This document shows, one piece after another, positions 36,733 through 45,268 of a stretch of 64,000 nucleotides of DNA. Source of the DNA: Paenibacillus sp. SY21-1 (GTDB lineage Bacteria > Bacillota > Bacilli > Paenibacillales > Paenibacillaceae). Each line of letters opens with the position of its first letter. Within the stretch, counting starts at the first letter, position 1. The stretch lies in the NCBI RefSeq assembly GCF_005222705.1, contig NZ_STGF01000011.1:124001-188000 (forward strand). The letters are read 5' to 3'. The position numbers and the translations under genes were made by a program. The notes below the pieces were generated by a model that saw only the letters and a program-made list of their open reading frames with translations, was not told the DNA's origin and did no database searches.

Positions 36733-37186
36733 TGATGTCTGACTCCTTCTGCTGCATTTGTTGATCGAGATTGCGGGCAAATTGCTCAAGCACGGTAAAA
36801 AATTGCTCTATTTGCTCGGCGCTCAGCCCGTTCATAATGTCCTTGTTAACCGCAAGCTCAAGCGGCAGCAGCGCATCGACGAGCTCGTGTCCCGGCGGCT
36901 CCAAATACAGCAAATAGGCTCTTCTGTCACTGTCGCTCGCTTGCCGGCGCACAAGCCCTTTTTTGACCAGCAGATCGACAATCCTCGCCGTAGTCGGCTG
37001 GTCTTTATAGGACAAGGCGGCAATTTCCTTCTGAAAAACTCCCTCGTTCAAGCTAATTTGATACAGGACGGCGAATTGCTCGGTGGTTACATCGTATGGC
37101 TTTAAACGGCTCGAAAATAGGGCGACTGCTTTGCGGTAAGTGACCCCGAGCATAAAACCGACAGAACGTTCCAGTGAATAGGGCAT
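36719..37186 (-). CDS. MarR-family transcriptional regulator
   Basis: A 155-residue winged-helix MarR protein. The DNA-binding part is about 35-100 (LNEGVFQKEIAALSYKDQPTTARIVDLLVKKGLVRRQASDSDRRAYLL), with the wing at SDSDRRAYLLYL. N- and C-terminal helices would form the dimer. It is first in a two-gene operon with the MFS transporter. An inverted repeat over its promoter is the probable binding site, giving autorepression relieved by the exported compound. Confidence 0.92.
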   Translation of the reverse strand: MPYSLERSVGFMLGVTYRKAVALFSSRLKPYDVTTEQFAVLYQISLNEGVFQKEIAALSYKDQPTTARIVDLLVKKGLVRRQASDSDRRAYLLYLEPPGHELVDALLPLELAVNKDIMNGLSAEQIEQFFTVLEQFARNLDQQMQQKESDINGTD

Positions 37187-37641
37187 GGTAAGCTCCTCTC
37201 CTTAGGCACAGCAATAGAGGGCGGCAAAACGACCGCCTTGCCTTGCGGGCAAACCCTTGCTCCATTGCTTCTATGAATAGTATTGCGACCATTTAGTTGT
37301 TATGACAATTATATGTCCGACAACTATTCGTGTCAACGAAAAGACTGCCTGATACTTAGTTAGCGGCTGGGATCTTGAGCATGCAGGGCGTGCAGCATCG
37401 GCTGGGAGGTGGATCGGAGGAAATATATAGCGAATGTAGAAGGAATGTAGACGAATTAATGCAGATGAAGATAGATGACATGCAGCACAAATCAAAAAGC
37501 TGCTGTACCCCCTGCAAGAGAATGGAGACCGGCAAGCGGGCTAGTGTCCGACTTGACGGTTTCCGTTCAACAATCAACGGGGTAAAGCAGCTCGATTTGT
37601 TTTTTGTGGATGAATCTGAGCGGTCGCTTGTCCCGCTCCCT
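37187..37641. other. marR-nagA spacer (455 bases)
   Basis: The first 150 bases hold the marR promoter and operator. The rest (about 37375-37640) is open on the plus strand as part of a 153-codon frame that runs into nagA antisense, but no clear ribosome site or protein family is visible. GAGCGG/CCGCTC (37619-37639) makes a small stem at the 3' end of nagBA. Confidence 0.5.
37294..37336 (-). promoter_or_regulatory. Consensus sigma-A promoter and MarR operator
   Basis: On the minus strand TTGACA (37336-37331), a 17-base spacer and TATAAT (37313-37308) are perfect sigma-A hexamers. TAGTTGT (37294-37300) and ACAACTA (37320-37326) form a perfect inverted repeat spanning the -10, and an inner ACAATTA (37305-37311) makes a second half-site. 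This is the arrangement expected for a MarR-repressed promoter. Confidence 0.82.
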
Positions 37642-38874
37642 TTAGTGAGAAATGGCTACCGCGCGTCCTTGTACCCAAGTGCTGCGTACTTGAAGCTGCT
37701 TGTCCAGCAGCACAAGATCAGCCTGCTTGCCGACGGCGATCGAGCCCGTACGCGCAGACAAGCCAAGCTGTCTGGCGGCATTGGAGCTGGCCAGGCGGCT
37801 GATCTCCGACATGGACAGGCTGGTGTGCTCGCGTAGAAACTGAACGGCTCCGGCCATCGTTAAACAGCTGCCGGCAAGAGCGCCGCCATCCTTCAGTCTC
37901 GCTTCGCCGTCTTTAACGACTACGGCCAGTCCGCCGAGACTGTAATCGCCGTCAGGCATACCCGCAGCTGCCATCGCATCGGTGATCAGAATGACGGAGT
38001 CGCGGGATTTGGCGGCGAGCAGAAGACGAATGGCGGCTGGATGCACATGGAGTCCGTCCGCGATCAGCTCAGCGTGGATTCGCTCATCCGTCAGCACCGC
38101 GCCAAGCGTGCCCGGCTCACGGTGATGCAAGCCGCGCATGGCGTTGTACGTATGTACCGCTTGCGTCAAGCCGGCGTCGGCCGCGCGCACGACCTCCTCA
38201 TACAAGGCGTCGGTATGGCCGCAGGCCGCAATGATGCCTTGAGCAGCAAGCCAGCGAATCGTTTCCTCGGCGCCCGCTTTCTCCGGAGCAAGCGTCAGCT
38301 GGCGAATCAAGCCGGGCCATTGCGCGTTCCATTGCTTCAGCCAATCGAGCTGCGGAGCTTTGATGTGAGCGGGATTTTGCGCGCCCGGCCATTTCTCGCT
38401 AATAAACGGTCCTTCCAGATGAACGCCAAGCAACGCTGCGTACGGCATGTCGCCGGCCCGGTAGGCGGCAGCGGCTTGCAGCGCCGCTTCAATCGCGTCC
38501 TTGGAGGCGGTCATTGTCGTTGCCAGCATTCCCGTAGTGCCATGTCCGGCATGAAACCGGGTAATCGTATCCAGACTTTCGGACGCGCCATCCATAAAAT
38601 CCGCTCCGAATCCGCCGTGAACGTGCATGTCGATAAAGCCTGGCATCAGCCAGCCTCCCTCGGCATCTACTTCAACCAACTCGCTTGCCTCGACGCCGTC
38701 TGACGATTGCTCCGTCAACGCTTCGCCAGCTGCAGCTGTACTGTCGTTGGTTCCGTTCTCTTCGACAATTCGTTCAATGAACCCGTCCCGCACAATTACC
38801 GTTCCCGGGCATTCCCGCTCCTCAAGCACGATTATGGCGTTGCGGATAAGCAACGGCCGCGTTGTATCGTTCAT
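37642..38874 (-). CDS. nagA: N-acetylglucosamine-6-phosphate deacetylase
   Basis: A 410-residue amidohydrolase that converts GlcNAc-6-P to glucosamine-6-P and acetate. Metal and catalytic motifs are PGFIDMHVHGGFGADF, GVHLEGPFIS, ACGHTDA, HTYNAM and LITDAMAAAGMPDG with the catalytic Asp. An Ala/Ser/Glu-rich segment near residues 40-65 is longer than usual. It overlaps nagB by 4 bases (ATGA). No terminator with a clear T run follows. Confidence 0.94.
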   Translation of the reverse strand: MNDTTRPLLIRNAIIVLEERECPGTVIVRDGFIERIVEENGTNDSTAAAGEALTEQSSDGVEASELVEVDAEGGWLMPGFIDMHVHGGFGADFMDGASESLDTITRFHAGHGTTGMLATTMTASKDAIEAALQAAAAYRAGDMPYAALLGVHLEGPFISEKWPGAQNPAHIKAPQLDWLKQWNAQWPGLIRQLTLAPEKAGAEETIRWLAAQGIIAACGHTDALYEEVVRAADAGLTQAVHTYNAMRGLHHREPGTLGAVLTDERIHAELIADGLHVHPAAIRLLLAAKSRDSVILITDAMAAAGMPDGDYSLGGLAVVVKDGEARLKDGGALAGSCLTMAGAVQFLREHTSLSMSEISRLASSNAARQLGLSARTGSIAVGKQADLVLLDKQLQVRSTWVQGRAVAISH

Positions 38875-39602
38875 TTCAAATCCAACATCCTTCCAGCCTC
38901 GCGATCCAGCAGCACGGTCAGGCGAGCATGCGTTTGCAGCAGCGACGCGGGCACGCTTGTCGTAATCGGGCCTGTCAGCGCTTCTTTGACGATCGCGGCT
39001 TTATCCGCTCCGCGAACGACCAGCACGATCGCGCCTGCCTTTAGAATGGAGCCTACCCCCATCGTAATCGCATAGCGGGGAACCTTATCCATCGAGGAGA
39101 AAAATCTGGCGTTGGCCTCCCGCGTTTCCGACTTAAGCTCCACCGCATGCGTGCCCCCGGACAAGCCGGCATCCGGCTCGTTAAAGCCGATATGGCCGTT
39201 ATGGCCAAGTCCAAGGAGCTGAATGTCGACAGGCTGGGCCTCCAGCATGGCATCGTAGCGCGCGCATTCCGCTTCCAGATCAACGGCGGTTCCATCGGGC
39301 AAATGCGTATGTTCCTTGCGAATGTCGATTCGGGAGAACAAATGCTTCTCCATATAGTAGGCATAGCTCTGATCGTTGCTTGGCAGCAAACCGACATATT
39401 CGTCCAGATTAAACGATACGGCGCTGGCGAAGCTTATATTATTTTGTTCATGCAATTCTATCATTTTGTCATAAATTCCGATGGGTGTCGATCCTGTCGC
39501 CAGTCCAAGAACGGAATCGGGCTTGGTCTCTATTTGATTAAGAAACAATTGCGCGGCGTAGCTATCCAGCTCTTGCTGGCTGTCGAAAGTAATGATGTTC
39601 AT
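38871..39602 (-). CDS. nagB: Glucosamine-6-phosphate deaminase
   Basis: A 243-residue deaminase that converts glucosamine-6-P to fructose-6-P and ammonia. Signatures are LGLATGSTPIGIYDKM, SFNLDEYVGL with the catalytic Asp, and LLGLGHNGHIGFNEPD. It is at the short end of the family (240-270), lacking the allosteric tail of the E. coli enzyme. AAGGAGG precedes the ATG. It is cotranscribed with nagA. Confidence 0.95.
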   Translation of the reverse strand: MNIITFDSQQELDSYAAQLFLNQIETKPDSVLGLATGSTPIGIYDKMIELHEQNNISFASAVSFNLDEYVGLLPSNDQSYAYYMEKHLFSRIDIRKEHTHLPDGTAVDLEAECARYDAMLEAQPVDIQLLGLGHNGHIGFNEPDAGLSGGTHAVELKSETREANARFFSSMDKVPRYAITMGVGSILKAGAIVLVVRGADKAAIVKEALTGPITTSVPASLLQTHARLTVLLDREAGRMLDLK

Positions 39603-39782
39603 GATGAGCCTCCTTGAGCTTCTTTATTAGTAGTGTACCGGAAAAATGAAATTTATTCAATGTTAAATGATTGCAAAAATCATTTTATTGAGTTAAAAAA
39701 TCAAAATTGGTTGTTGGACAACTTTTCAGTTGCCCGTTAATAGAATGAAAGACAGAGGAGGAGAATTCAGAGTGTATGGCGA
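39603..39782. other. nagB-crt divergent spacer with inverted repeat
   Basis: AT-rich, no gene. AAATGATT-GCAAA-AATCATTT (39665-39685) is a perfect 8-bp inverted repeat about 70 bases before the nagB start and may be an operator for nagBA. GTTGT-TGG-ACAAC (about 39709-39721) is a smaller one. No convincing nagBA promoter was found. Confidence 0.45.
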
Positions 39783-39812
39783 TTTACAAAGCATAAGATT
39801 AAATTGTATAAT
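39783..39812 (+). promoter_or_regulatory. Carotenoid operon promoter
   Basis: TTTACA (39783-39788), an 18-base spacer and TATAAT (39807-39812), about 35 bases before the first start codon. The -10 is perfect and the -35 matches five of six. Confidence 0.75.
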
Positions 39813-39833
39813 ATATGTATAACTTTTGTATAA
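39804..39833 (+). promoter_or_regulatory. Three 11-bp-period TGTATAA repeats (CarH/LitR-like operator)
   Basis: TTGTATAA (39804-39811), ATGTATAA (39815-39822) and TTGTATAA (39826-39833) are direct repeats with an exact 11-base period, starting over the -10 and running past the start site. Tandem 11-bp direct repeats are how the B12-dependent light repressor CarH/LitR binds at carotenoid genes, as far as I know. A regulator covering this site would block transcription. Confidence 0.6.
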
Positions 39834-39846
39834 GGTTGGTGGAGCA

Positions 39847-41394
39847 GTGTACAAGGAGAAACGCGTTATTGTCATCGGAGCCGGTCCGGGCGGTTTGGCT
39901 GCAGCTATGCTGCTCAGCGCTCAAGGCTATCGGGTTACGGTTGTGGAGAAGCAATCTTATGTTGGCGGGAGAACCTCGGCTGTTAAGCTTGGCGATTATA
40001 CATTTGATAGAGGGCCTACGTTTTTGATGATGCCTCACCTGTTGGAGGAGATTTTTGAGTCTGCCGGGAGGAAGCTTCAGGATTACATAACGTTAAAAGA
40101 AGTAAACCCGCTTTATCGGCTTCAATTTGGCGAAACGCGACTTGAGCCTTCGCGTGATCGCGAGGCTACTGCCAATCAGATCGATCGTTTGTTCCCGGGA
40201 GAGTCCAAGGGGTATTTAAGCTTTCTCAAGGAGGAGGAGGAGAAATTCGAACGGGTAATGCCGCTGCTGCAGCGTCCGTTCGCAAGACTGACGGATTACG
40301 TGCGCAAGGACACGTTCCGCGCTTTGCCGCGCCTTCATCTAAATGATCATGTCTATGGCCGGCTGTCCCGTTATTTCAAGGATGAGCGGCTGCGCTACTC
40401 GTTTGCGTTTCAAGCGAAATATTTGGGGATGTCTCCTTGGGAATGTCCGGGGACGTTTACGATTCTATCCTATATTGAACATAAATACGGCCTATGGCAT
40501 CCAATTGGCGGCGTTAATCGCATATGCGGCGCAATGGCCGAGGTTGTAGCCGAGCATGGCGGAGACATTCGCCTGGGCACAGGGGCAAAGCAGGTGCTTA
40601 CGGCTGGCGGGACGGCGACAGGCGTTCTGCTCGAAAACGGCGAGACGCTGCATGCGGACTATGTTGTGCTGAATGCGGATTTCGGAACGGCGATAACGAA
40701 GCTGTTTCAGCCGGACCAGCTGCGCAAATGGAAGCCGGAGCGGCTTGAAAAGCTGAAATGGTCGATATCGACGTTTATGCTCTACCTGGGGCTGGATCGA
40801 AAAGTCGATATGCCGCATCATACGGTCATGTTCGCCGAAAACTACGGCCGAAATTTAAAGGAAATGATGCAAGGCAAGCTCAGTATGGACGCTTCCATCT
40901 ACATTCATAACCCAAGCGCTATCGATCCGACACTGGCGCCGGAAGGAAAGTCAGCTCTGTATTTGCTTGTTCCTGTGCCGAATGTCGACGGAGAGACCGA
41001 CTGGAGCGACTGCGATGCGCTGGCGGCCATGCGTGAGCGCGTGCTGGCTCGTGCCGAGCGGGAGCCGGCGCTTGCAGGACTGTCGGGCTGGATCGAGCAG
41101 GAGAAAATCATTTCTCCGCTTGATTGGCAGCAGTCCATGCATGTGTACAAGGGAGCGGCGTTTAATATGGCGCATTCGCTCGACCAAATGATGCTGCTGC
41201 GTCCTCACAATGCTTTCGAGGATGTGAAAAACTGTTATCTCGTCGGCGGCGGAACCCATCCTGGAAGCGGTCTGCCGACGATTATGGAGTCGGCTCGCAT
41301 CAGCGCCAGGCTGATTATGGAGCGCGACGGACATGGCGCGGCACAGCCGCTGCGCCAAGCGCCTATGGCCGCAAGCAAGGGGGCTGTTCGATGA
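39847..41394 (+). CDS. Phytoene desaturase-family oxidoreductase (CrtN-like, first)
   Basis: About 515 residues. The N-terminal FAD-binding fold is VIVIGAGPGGLAAAMLL with VVEKQSYVGGRTSAVKL. Later family segments are YTFDRGPTFLMM, FAFQAKYLGMSPWECPGTFTILSYIEH and the C-terminal FAD motif YLVGGGTHPGSGLPTIMESA. Such enzymes desaturate colourless carotenoid precursors in the membrane. The central region differs from S. aureus CrtN more than its neighbour at 41391 does. GTG 39847 is a tentative start, since the ribosome site is weak; TTG 39826 is the alternative. It is the first gene of the operon and overlaps the next by 4 bases. Confidence 0.88.
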   Translation: MYKEKRVIVIGAGPGGLAAAMLLSAQGYRVTVVEKQSYVGGRTSAVKLGDYTFDRGPTFLMMPHLLEEIFESAGRKLQDYITLKEVNPLYRLQFGETRLEPSRDREATANQIDRLFPGESKGYLSFLKEEEEKFERVMPLLQRPFARLTDYVRKDTFRALPRLHLNDHVYGRLSRYFKDERLRYSFAFQAKYLGMSPWECPGTFTILSYIEHKYGLWHPIGGVNRICGAMAEVVAEHGGDIRLGTGAKQVLTAGGTATGVLLENGETLHADYVVLNADFGTAITKLFQPDQLRKWKPERLEKLKWSISTFMLYLGLDRKVDMPHHTVMFAENYGRNLKEMMQGKLSMDASIYIHNPSAIDPTLAPEGKSALYLLVPVPNVDGETDWSDCDALAAMRERVLARAEREPALAGLSGWIEQEKIISPLDWQQSMHVYKGAAFNMAHSLDQMMLLRPHNAFEDVKNCYLVGGGTHPGSGLPTIMESARISARLIMERDGHGAAQPLRQAPMAASKGAVR

Positions 41395-42899
41395 AGGCGA
41401 CTATTGTAGGCGGCGGACTCGGCGGCATGGTCAGCGCGTTGCTGCTGGCAAAAGCCGGAGCGGAAATTACCTTGCTGGAGCGCAAGGAAGAGCTTGGCGG
41501 ACGGCTCGCGTATGAGAGTAACGACCGTTACCGCATCGATCGGGGTCCAACCATTGTGCTGCTGCCCGAAATGCTGCGAAGCATTCTGCGGGAGGCGGGC
41601 GTCGGCGAGGATGAATATGAACTCGTTCGTTGTGATCCCATGTACAGGCTCCATTACCCTGACGGCTTTATGCTGACGAAATGGACCGACAAGGAGGCGA
41701 TGGCGCAGGAGCTTGAGAAGGTGGCCGAGGCGGACAAAGACGGCTTTCTCCGGTATATGAACGATATGGAGCCGTTGTTTCGCGAAGCGAAGCAAGCGTT
41801 TCTGGAGCGTCCGTTTCTGCGAAAGAGGCATTTCTTCACAAGCAGAAATGTCAAGCTGCTCGCAAGGCTGAAGGTTCATTTGAACGTTCGCCAGCTGGCC
41901 GGACGCTATTACGCCAATCGCCGGGTTATTGACGCGTTCTCGTTGCAAACGCTCTATGTGGGCGGAAAGCCGTCAGGCTCTCCCTCGCTTTATTCCTTTA
42001 TCCCTTACGCGGAGCATGCGTTCGGCATCTGGTATGTGAAGGGCGGGTACGCGAGCCTTGCCGCGGTGCTGGAGCGCGCGCTGCGCCGCGCTGGCGTCAA
42101 GGTGCAAACGGGAGTCGAGGGAGCGGTCAGGCAGATTGTAACCGAGCAAGGGGCGGTTACGGGGCTGGTGCTTGAGAACGGAACACGCTATTCCTGCGAT
42201 ACCGTTATCTACAACGGCGATTTTCCGCATCTTGGCGCCATGCTGCAGGGCAGCGCGTCGGTTGTCGATAAGCGGGACTTTAAGCCGTCGACGGGCTGCG
42301 TGCTTGTCTATGTCGGCGTCGCCAGAAGCTGGGAGGATGACGGCCGCAGAAGCGCTCACCAATTTATGATGCCGGACCATCTGCCGGGCAGTCTGGAGCA
42401 AATTGAAGCCAGCCGCGCGTTTCCCGGCGAAGGGGAGCCGTTGCCGGCCTACTATATTTTCAATCCCGGCGCGCTTGATGAAACAGCGGCTCCTCCCGGA
42501 GAGACGGTGCTGTATGTGCTTATTCCCGCTCCGATTCCGGTGGAGCCGCATTCCGATTACGATTGGGAGCGTCAGACGGGCGCGATGATCGATCGCGTGC
42601 TGGCCGACGCCGACGCCAGGCTGTTTCCAGGCCTTGTCGATTCGATCGTGTGGAAAAAAGTACGGACGCCGCAGGATGGTGCAAAAGAGGGCTGGTACAA
42701 AGGGGGGAGCTTCGGGATTGCTCCGACGCTGACCCAATCCGGCGCGTTCCGTCCGCAATTTTCTCCTTATAAAATAAAAGGCTTGTACAGTGTAGGGGCT
42801 TCGATTCATCCGGGAGGCGGCGTGCCGATCGTCATGCAAGGAGCCAAAATGTTGGCAGATCACTTAATAGAGGAGTGGGCAACATGGACAACAACTTGA
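41391..42899 (+). CDS. crtN: Diapophytoene desaturase-like protein (CrtN-like, second)
   Basis: A 502-residue FAD enzyme. ATIVGGGLGGMVSALLLAKAGAEI begins the Rossmann fold, and YRIDRGPTIVLLPE, LQTLYVGGKPSGSPSLYSFIPYAEHAFGIWYVKGG and YSVGASIHPGGGVPIVMQGAKM closely resemble the matching regions of staphylococcal CrtN. It probably introduces the conjugated double bonds into dehydrosqualene. ATGA overlap with the previous gene and a 16-base overlap with crtM show tight coupling. Whether it or the first desaturase does the main steps cannot be told from sequence. Confidence 0.88.
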   Translation: MKATIVGGGLGGMVSALLLAKAGAEITLLERKEELGGRLAYESNDRYRIDRGPTIVLLPEMLRSILREAGVGEDEYELVRCDPMYRLHYPDGFMLTKWTDKEAMAQELEKVAEADKDGFLRYMNDMEPLFREAKQAFLERPFLRKRHFFTSRNVKLLARLKVHLNVRQLAGRYYANRRVIDAFSLQTLYVGGKPSGSPSLYSFIPYAEHAFGIWYVKGGYASLAAVLERALRRAGVKVQTGVEGAVRQIVTEQGAVTGLVLENGTRYSCDTVIYNGDFPHLGAMLQGSASVVDKRDFKPSTGCVLVYVGVARSWEDDGRRSAHQFMMPDHLPGSLEQIEASRAFPGEGEPLPAYYIFNPGALDETAAPPGETVLYVLIPAPIPVEPHSDYDWERQTGAMIDRVLADADARLFPGLVDSIVWKKVRTPQDGAKEGWYKGGSFGIAPTLTQSGAFRPQFSPYKIKGLYSVGASIHPGGGVPIVMQGAKMLADHLIEEWATWTTT

Positions 42900-43771
42900 A
42901 AAAAGCGCTTGATGCCTGTGAGCAAATGATATCCGAGGGATCAACGACATTTTATAAAGCGTTTGGCTTTTTGCCCAGTCCGCGCAAAGAGGCTGTATAC
43001 GTCATTTACGCTTTCTGCCGCATGATTGACGACGCTGTGGATGAGCCGCATCGTTCCCCGTATACGCTGGATGAGCTGGAGCAGTCGTTTCGCCAGCTTG
43101 ACCAGGCGAGCGGTCATTTCATTTGGCCTGCGCTGCGCTGGCTGTTCGCTGCGTTCGAGGTCAAGCCCGAGCCGTTTATCCGCCAAATGGAGGGACAGCG
43201 GCTCGACTACCTCCTTACCCGCTACGAAACGCTGGAACAGCTTGAGCAATACAGCTACCTTGTAGCCGGAACGGTTGGCGAGATGCTGCTGCCCGTTCTG
43301 CACGACGCGCCGGATGAGCAGGTAACGCGATCCGGAATCTGGCTCGGGAAGGCGATGCAAATCGTGAACATTGTGCGCGATGTCGGCGAGGACAAAATGA
43401 AGGGGCGCCGTTATGTGCCGCTCGAGCTGATGCGCAAGCATGGCTACACGGAAGCGATGTGGGAGCGGGGAGAGGTTAACCTGCAATGGCGCTCCCTGAT
43501 GGGTGAGCTCTCCGAGCTTGCGCGCCTCTGGTTCGCCAAAGGGCTGGCCGATCTGGAGCAGTATCCGCGGACGAGCGGATTCTGCGTAGAGCTTGCAGCC
43601 CGCATGTATGAAGCGATTCTGGAGGACGCCGCCCAGCATCATTATGATGTATACAGCCGCAGAAGCTATGTCAGCGCGTATAGCAAGATGACGATTATGA
43701 AGCGTCTGGCGCTGCGCCATGGCATGGGGGCTGTGCTGGCCAAGGCAAAAACGGGCATCGCCGTCTCATGA
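42884..43771 (+). CDS. crtM: Squalene/phytoene synthase family, probably dehydrosqualene synthase
   Basis: About 295 residues. It joins two prenyl diphosphates head to head. Both Mg-binding Asp motifs are intact: DDAVD (49-53) and NIVRDVGED with Asp166 and Asp170. TTFYKAFGF places Phe27 at the position of Phe26 of S. aureus CrtM, the residue that limits product length to C30; C40 synthases usually have a smaller residue there. This points to farnesyl diphosphate as substrate and a C30 product. AGGAG lies 8 bases before ATG 42884. It overlaps its neighbours on both sides. Confidence 0.92.
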   Translation: MDNNLKKALDACEQMISEGSTTFYKAFGFLPSPRKEAVYVIYAFCRMIDDAVDEPHRSPYTLDELEQSFRQLDQASGHFIWPALRWLFAAFEVKPEPFIRQMEGQRLDYLLTRYETLEQLEQYSYLVAGTVGEMLLPVLHDAPDEQVTRSGIWLGKAMQIVNIVRDVGEDKMKGRRYVPLELMRKHGYTEAMWERGEVNLQWRSLMGELSELARLWFAKGLADLEQYPRTSGFCVELAARMYEAILEDAAQHHYDVYSRRSYVSAYSKMTIMKRLALRHGMGAVLAKAKTGIAVS

Positions 43772-44547
43772 AAATGATCCGCTGGTTGTTCTGGTTCTGG
43801 CTGGCGATCGGCCTTGGGCTCATGCTCTTCTATAAAGTGCCTGATGTGCTCGGCTTCAGCAACGGGTTGTTCCTCGTCTTCTTCGCGCTATATGCGGTCA
43901 TGCTGGAGCGAAGGTTGGGCGGCCGCGTGCGGGGCATCGCCGCCAGAGCGGCGCTTGTCGGCGCCGTCACCTATTTGCTGGAGTGGGTCGGAACGGAAAC
44001 CGGTTATCCGTTCGGCCATTACGATTACAGCGCGACGCTTCGCTTCTGGGACGGCGGAGTGCCGCTGGCCATCGGCTTTGCATGGATAGGGGTCATGTCG
44101 TGCGGGGTGCTGCTGTCCCGGGCAGCCACCCGTCTAGGCAAGGCGCTGCAGGTCGGCATGTATAGCGTGCTGTTTGATCTGGTGCTTGATCCGGTTGCCT
44201 TTCATCAGCAATTCTGGATTTGGAGCTCTGAAGGAGCTTGGGGAACGTATTATGGCGTTCCGCTGCAAAATTTCGCGGCATGGTTCGTTACAGCTGCGCT
44301 CCTGTCGTTTCTGTATCCGCATCTTCCTGCGCGGCAGGTCCGTGAGGTGCGCAGCGGAGGTTCGGCAGCAGGGATGACAGCGCTGTATAGCGAAGCTGTC
44401 CGGCTGTACCAGGGCATGCATGTCATGTTCGGACTGCTCGCCTGCAAGGCGGGCCTATGGGGCGCCGCAGCAACTGCCTTCGCGGTTATCGCCCTTCTCG
44501 AAGGGAGGCTGCGCTATGCTCGAAGCACGCAAAAGCCGAACGTTTGA
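43768..44547 (+). CDS. CruF-like carotenoid hydratase (DUF422 family)
   Basis: A 259-residue membrane protein with about seven helices. EWVGTETGYPFGHYDYSATL, then GGVPLAIGFAWIGV, and DLVLDPVAFHQQFWIW followed by YYGVPLQNFAAW are the conserved DUF422/CruF segments. CruF adds water at C-1 of the psi end of acyclic carotenoids in Deinococcus and haloarchaea. Here it would hydroxylate a C30 chain, creating the site for glycosylation. ATGA overlap with crtM. Confidence 0.85.
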   Translation: MKMIRWLFWFWLAIGLGLMLFYKVPDVLGFSNGLFLVFFALYAVMLERRLGGRVRGIAARAALVGAVTYLLEWVGTETGYPFGHYDYSATLRFWDGGVPLAIGFAWIGVMSCGVLLSRAATRLGKALQVGMYSVLFDLVLDPVAFHQQFWIWSSEGAWGTYYGVPLQNFAAWFVTAALLSFLYPHLPARQVREVRSGGSAAGMTALYSEAVRLYQGMHVMFGLLACKAGLWGAAATAFAVIALLEGRLRYARSTQKPNV

Positions 44548-45268
44548 CCGGCTGTATCATTCCTACCAGCAAGGCTGGCTGCTGCCGAGACATTTTCATT
44601 ATGTCGGAATGAGCGGCTCGCTCGATGCCGAACATGAAGGCGGTGTTCTGTATGTGATGAACCATAGCTCCTGGTGGGACGGCTTGCTCGCTTACGAGGC
44701 GTTCCGCGCCAGGTCCGAGGGAGACCATTATGTCATGATGGCGGAGGAGCAGCTGAAGCAATTTCCATTTTTTTGCCGGCTTGGCGCCTATTCCATAGAT
44801 AAAACAACGCCGCAGACGATGATCGCTTCGCTGCGCTATACGTCGCGGCTGCTGCAGGAGGGCAAGCGGGTGTGGATGTTCCCGCAGGGGGACATTTATC
44901 ATTTGGAGGAGCGTCCGCTCGTCTTGAAGGAGGGGGCCGCGCATGTGCTAAGGCAGTGTCCGGAGGCGATTGTTATTCCCGTGACCGCCTATTATTCGCT
45001 GTATCATCATCAGAAGGCGGAAGCCACGCTCATGAGCGGCGAGCCGCTGATTGCAAACTGGGGGGAGCTTGGCAAAGCGGCCATTACGCAGCGGCTTGCG
45101 GCAGCGCTTGAGCAGCAGCTTGAACGGCATAAAGCAGCGGTCATCTCGTGCGGACCGGATGGAAACGAAGCGTTTGAACGGCTGGCGAAGCCGGGAGGCT
45201 CGACAAGCGAAGCATTTCGAACGTTCAGGAGGAGGGCAAGCGCATGGAAATCGTTTTTTGGTCGATAG
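44516..45268 (+). CDS. PlsC-like acyltransferase of the carotenoid operon
   Basis: About 250 residues of the 1-acylglycerol-3-phosphate acyltransferase superfamily. NHSSWWDG gives the catalytic HX4D motif, and VWMFPQGDIYH matches the conserved FPxG segment. In a carotenoid operon it most likely puts a fatty acid on the sugar of the glycosyl carotenoid, as CrtO does in staphyloxanthin, though it belongs to a different fold class. ATG 44516 follows GAAGGGAGG by 7 bases and lies inside the end of the preceding gene. Confidence 0.85.
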   Translation: MLEARKSRTFDRLYHSYQQGWLLPRHFHYVGMSGSLDAEHEGGVLYVMNHSSWWDGLLAYEAFRARSEGDHYVMMAEEQLKQFPFFCRLGAYSIDKTTPQTMIASLRYTSRLLQEGKRVWMFPQGDIYHLEERPLVLKEGAAHVLRQCPEAIVIPVTAYYSLYHHQKAEATLMSGEPLIANWGELGKAAITQRLAAALEQQLERHKAAVISCGPDGNEAFERLAKPGGSTSEAFRTFRRRASAWKSFFGR

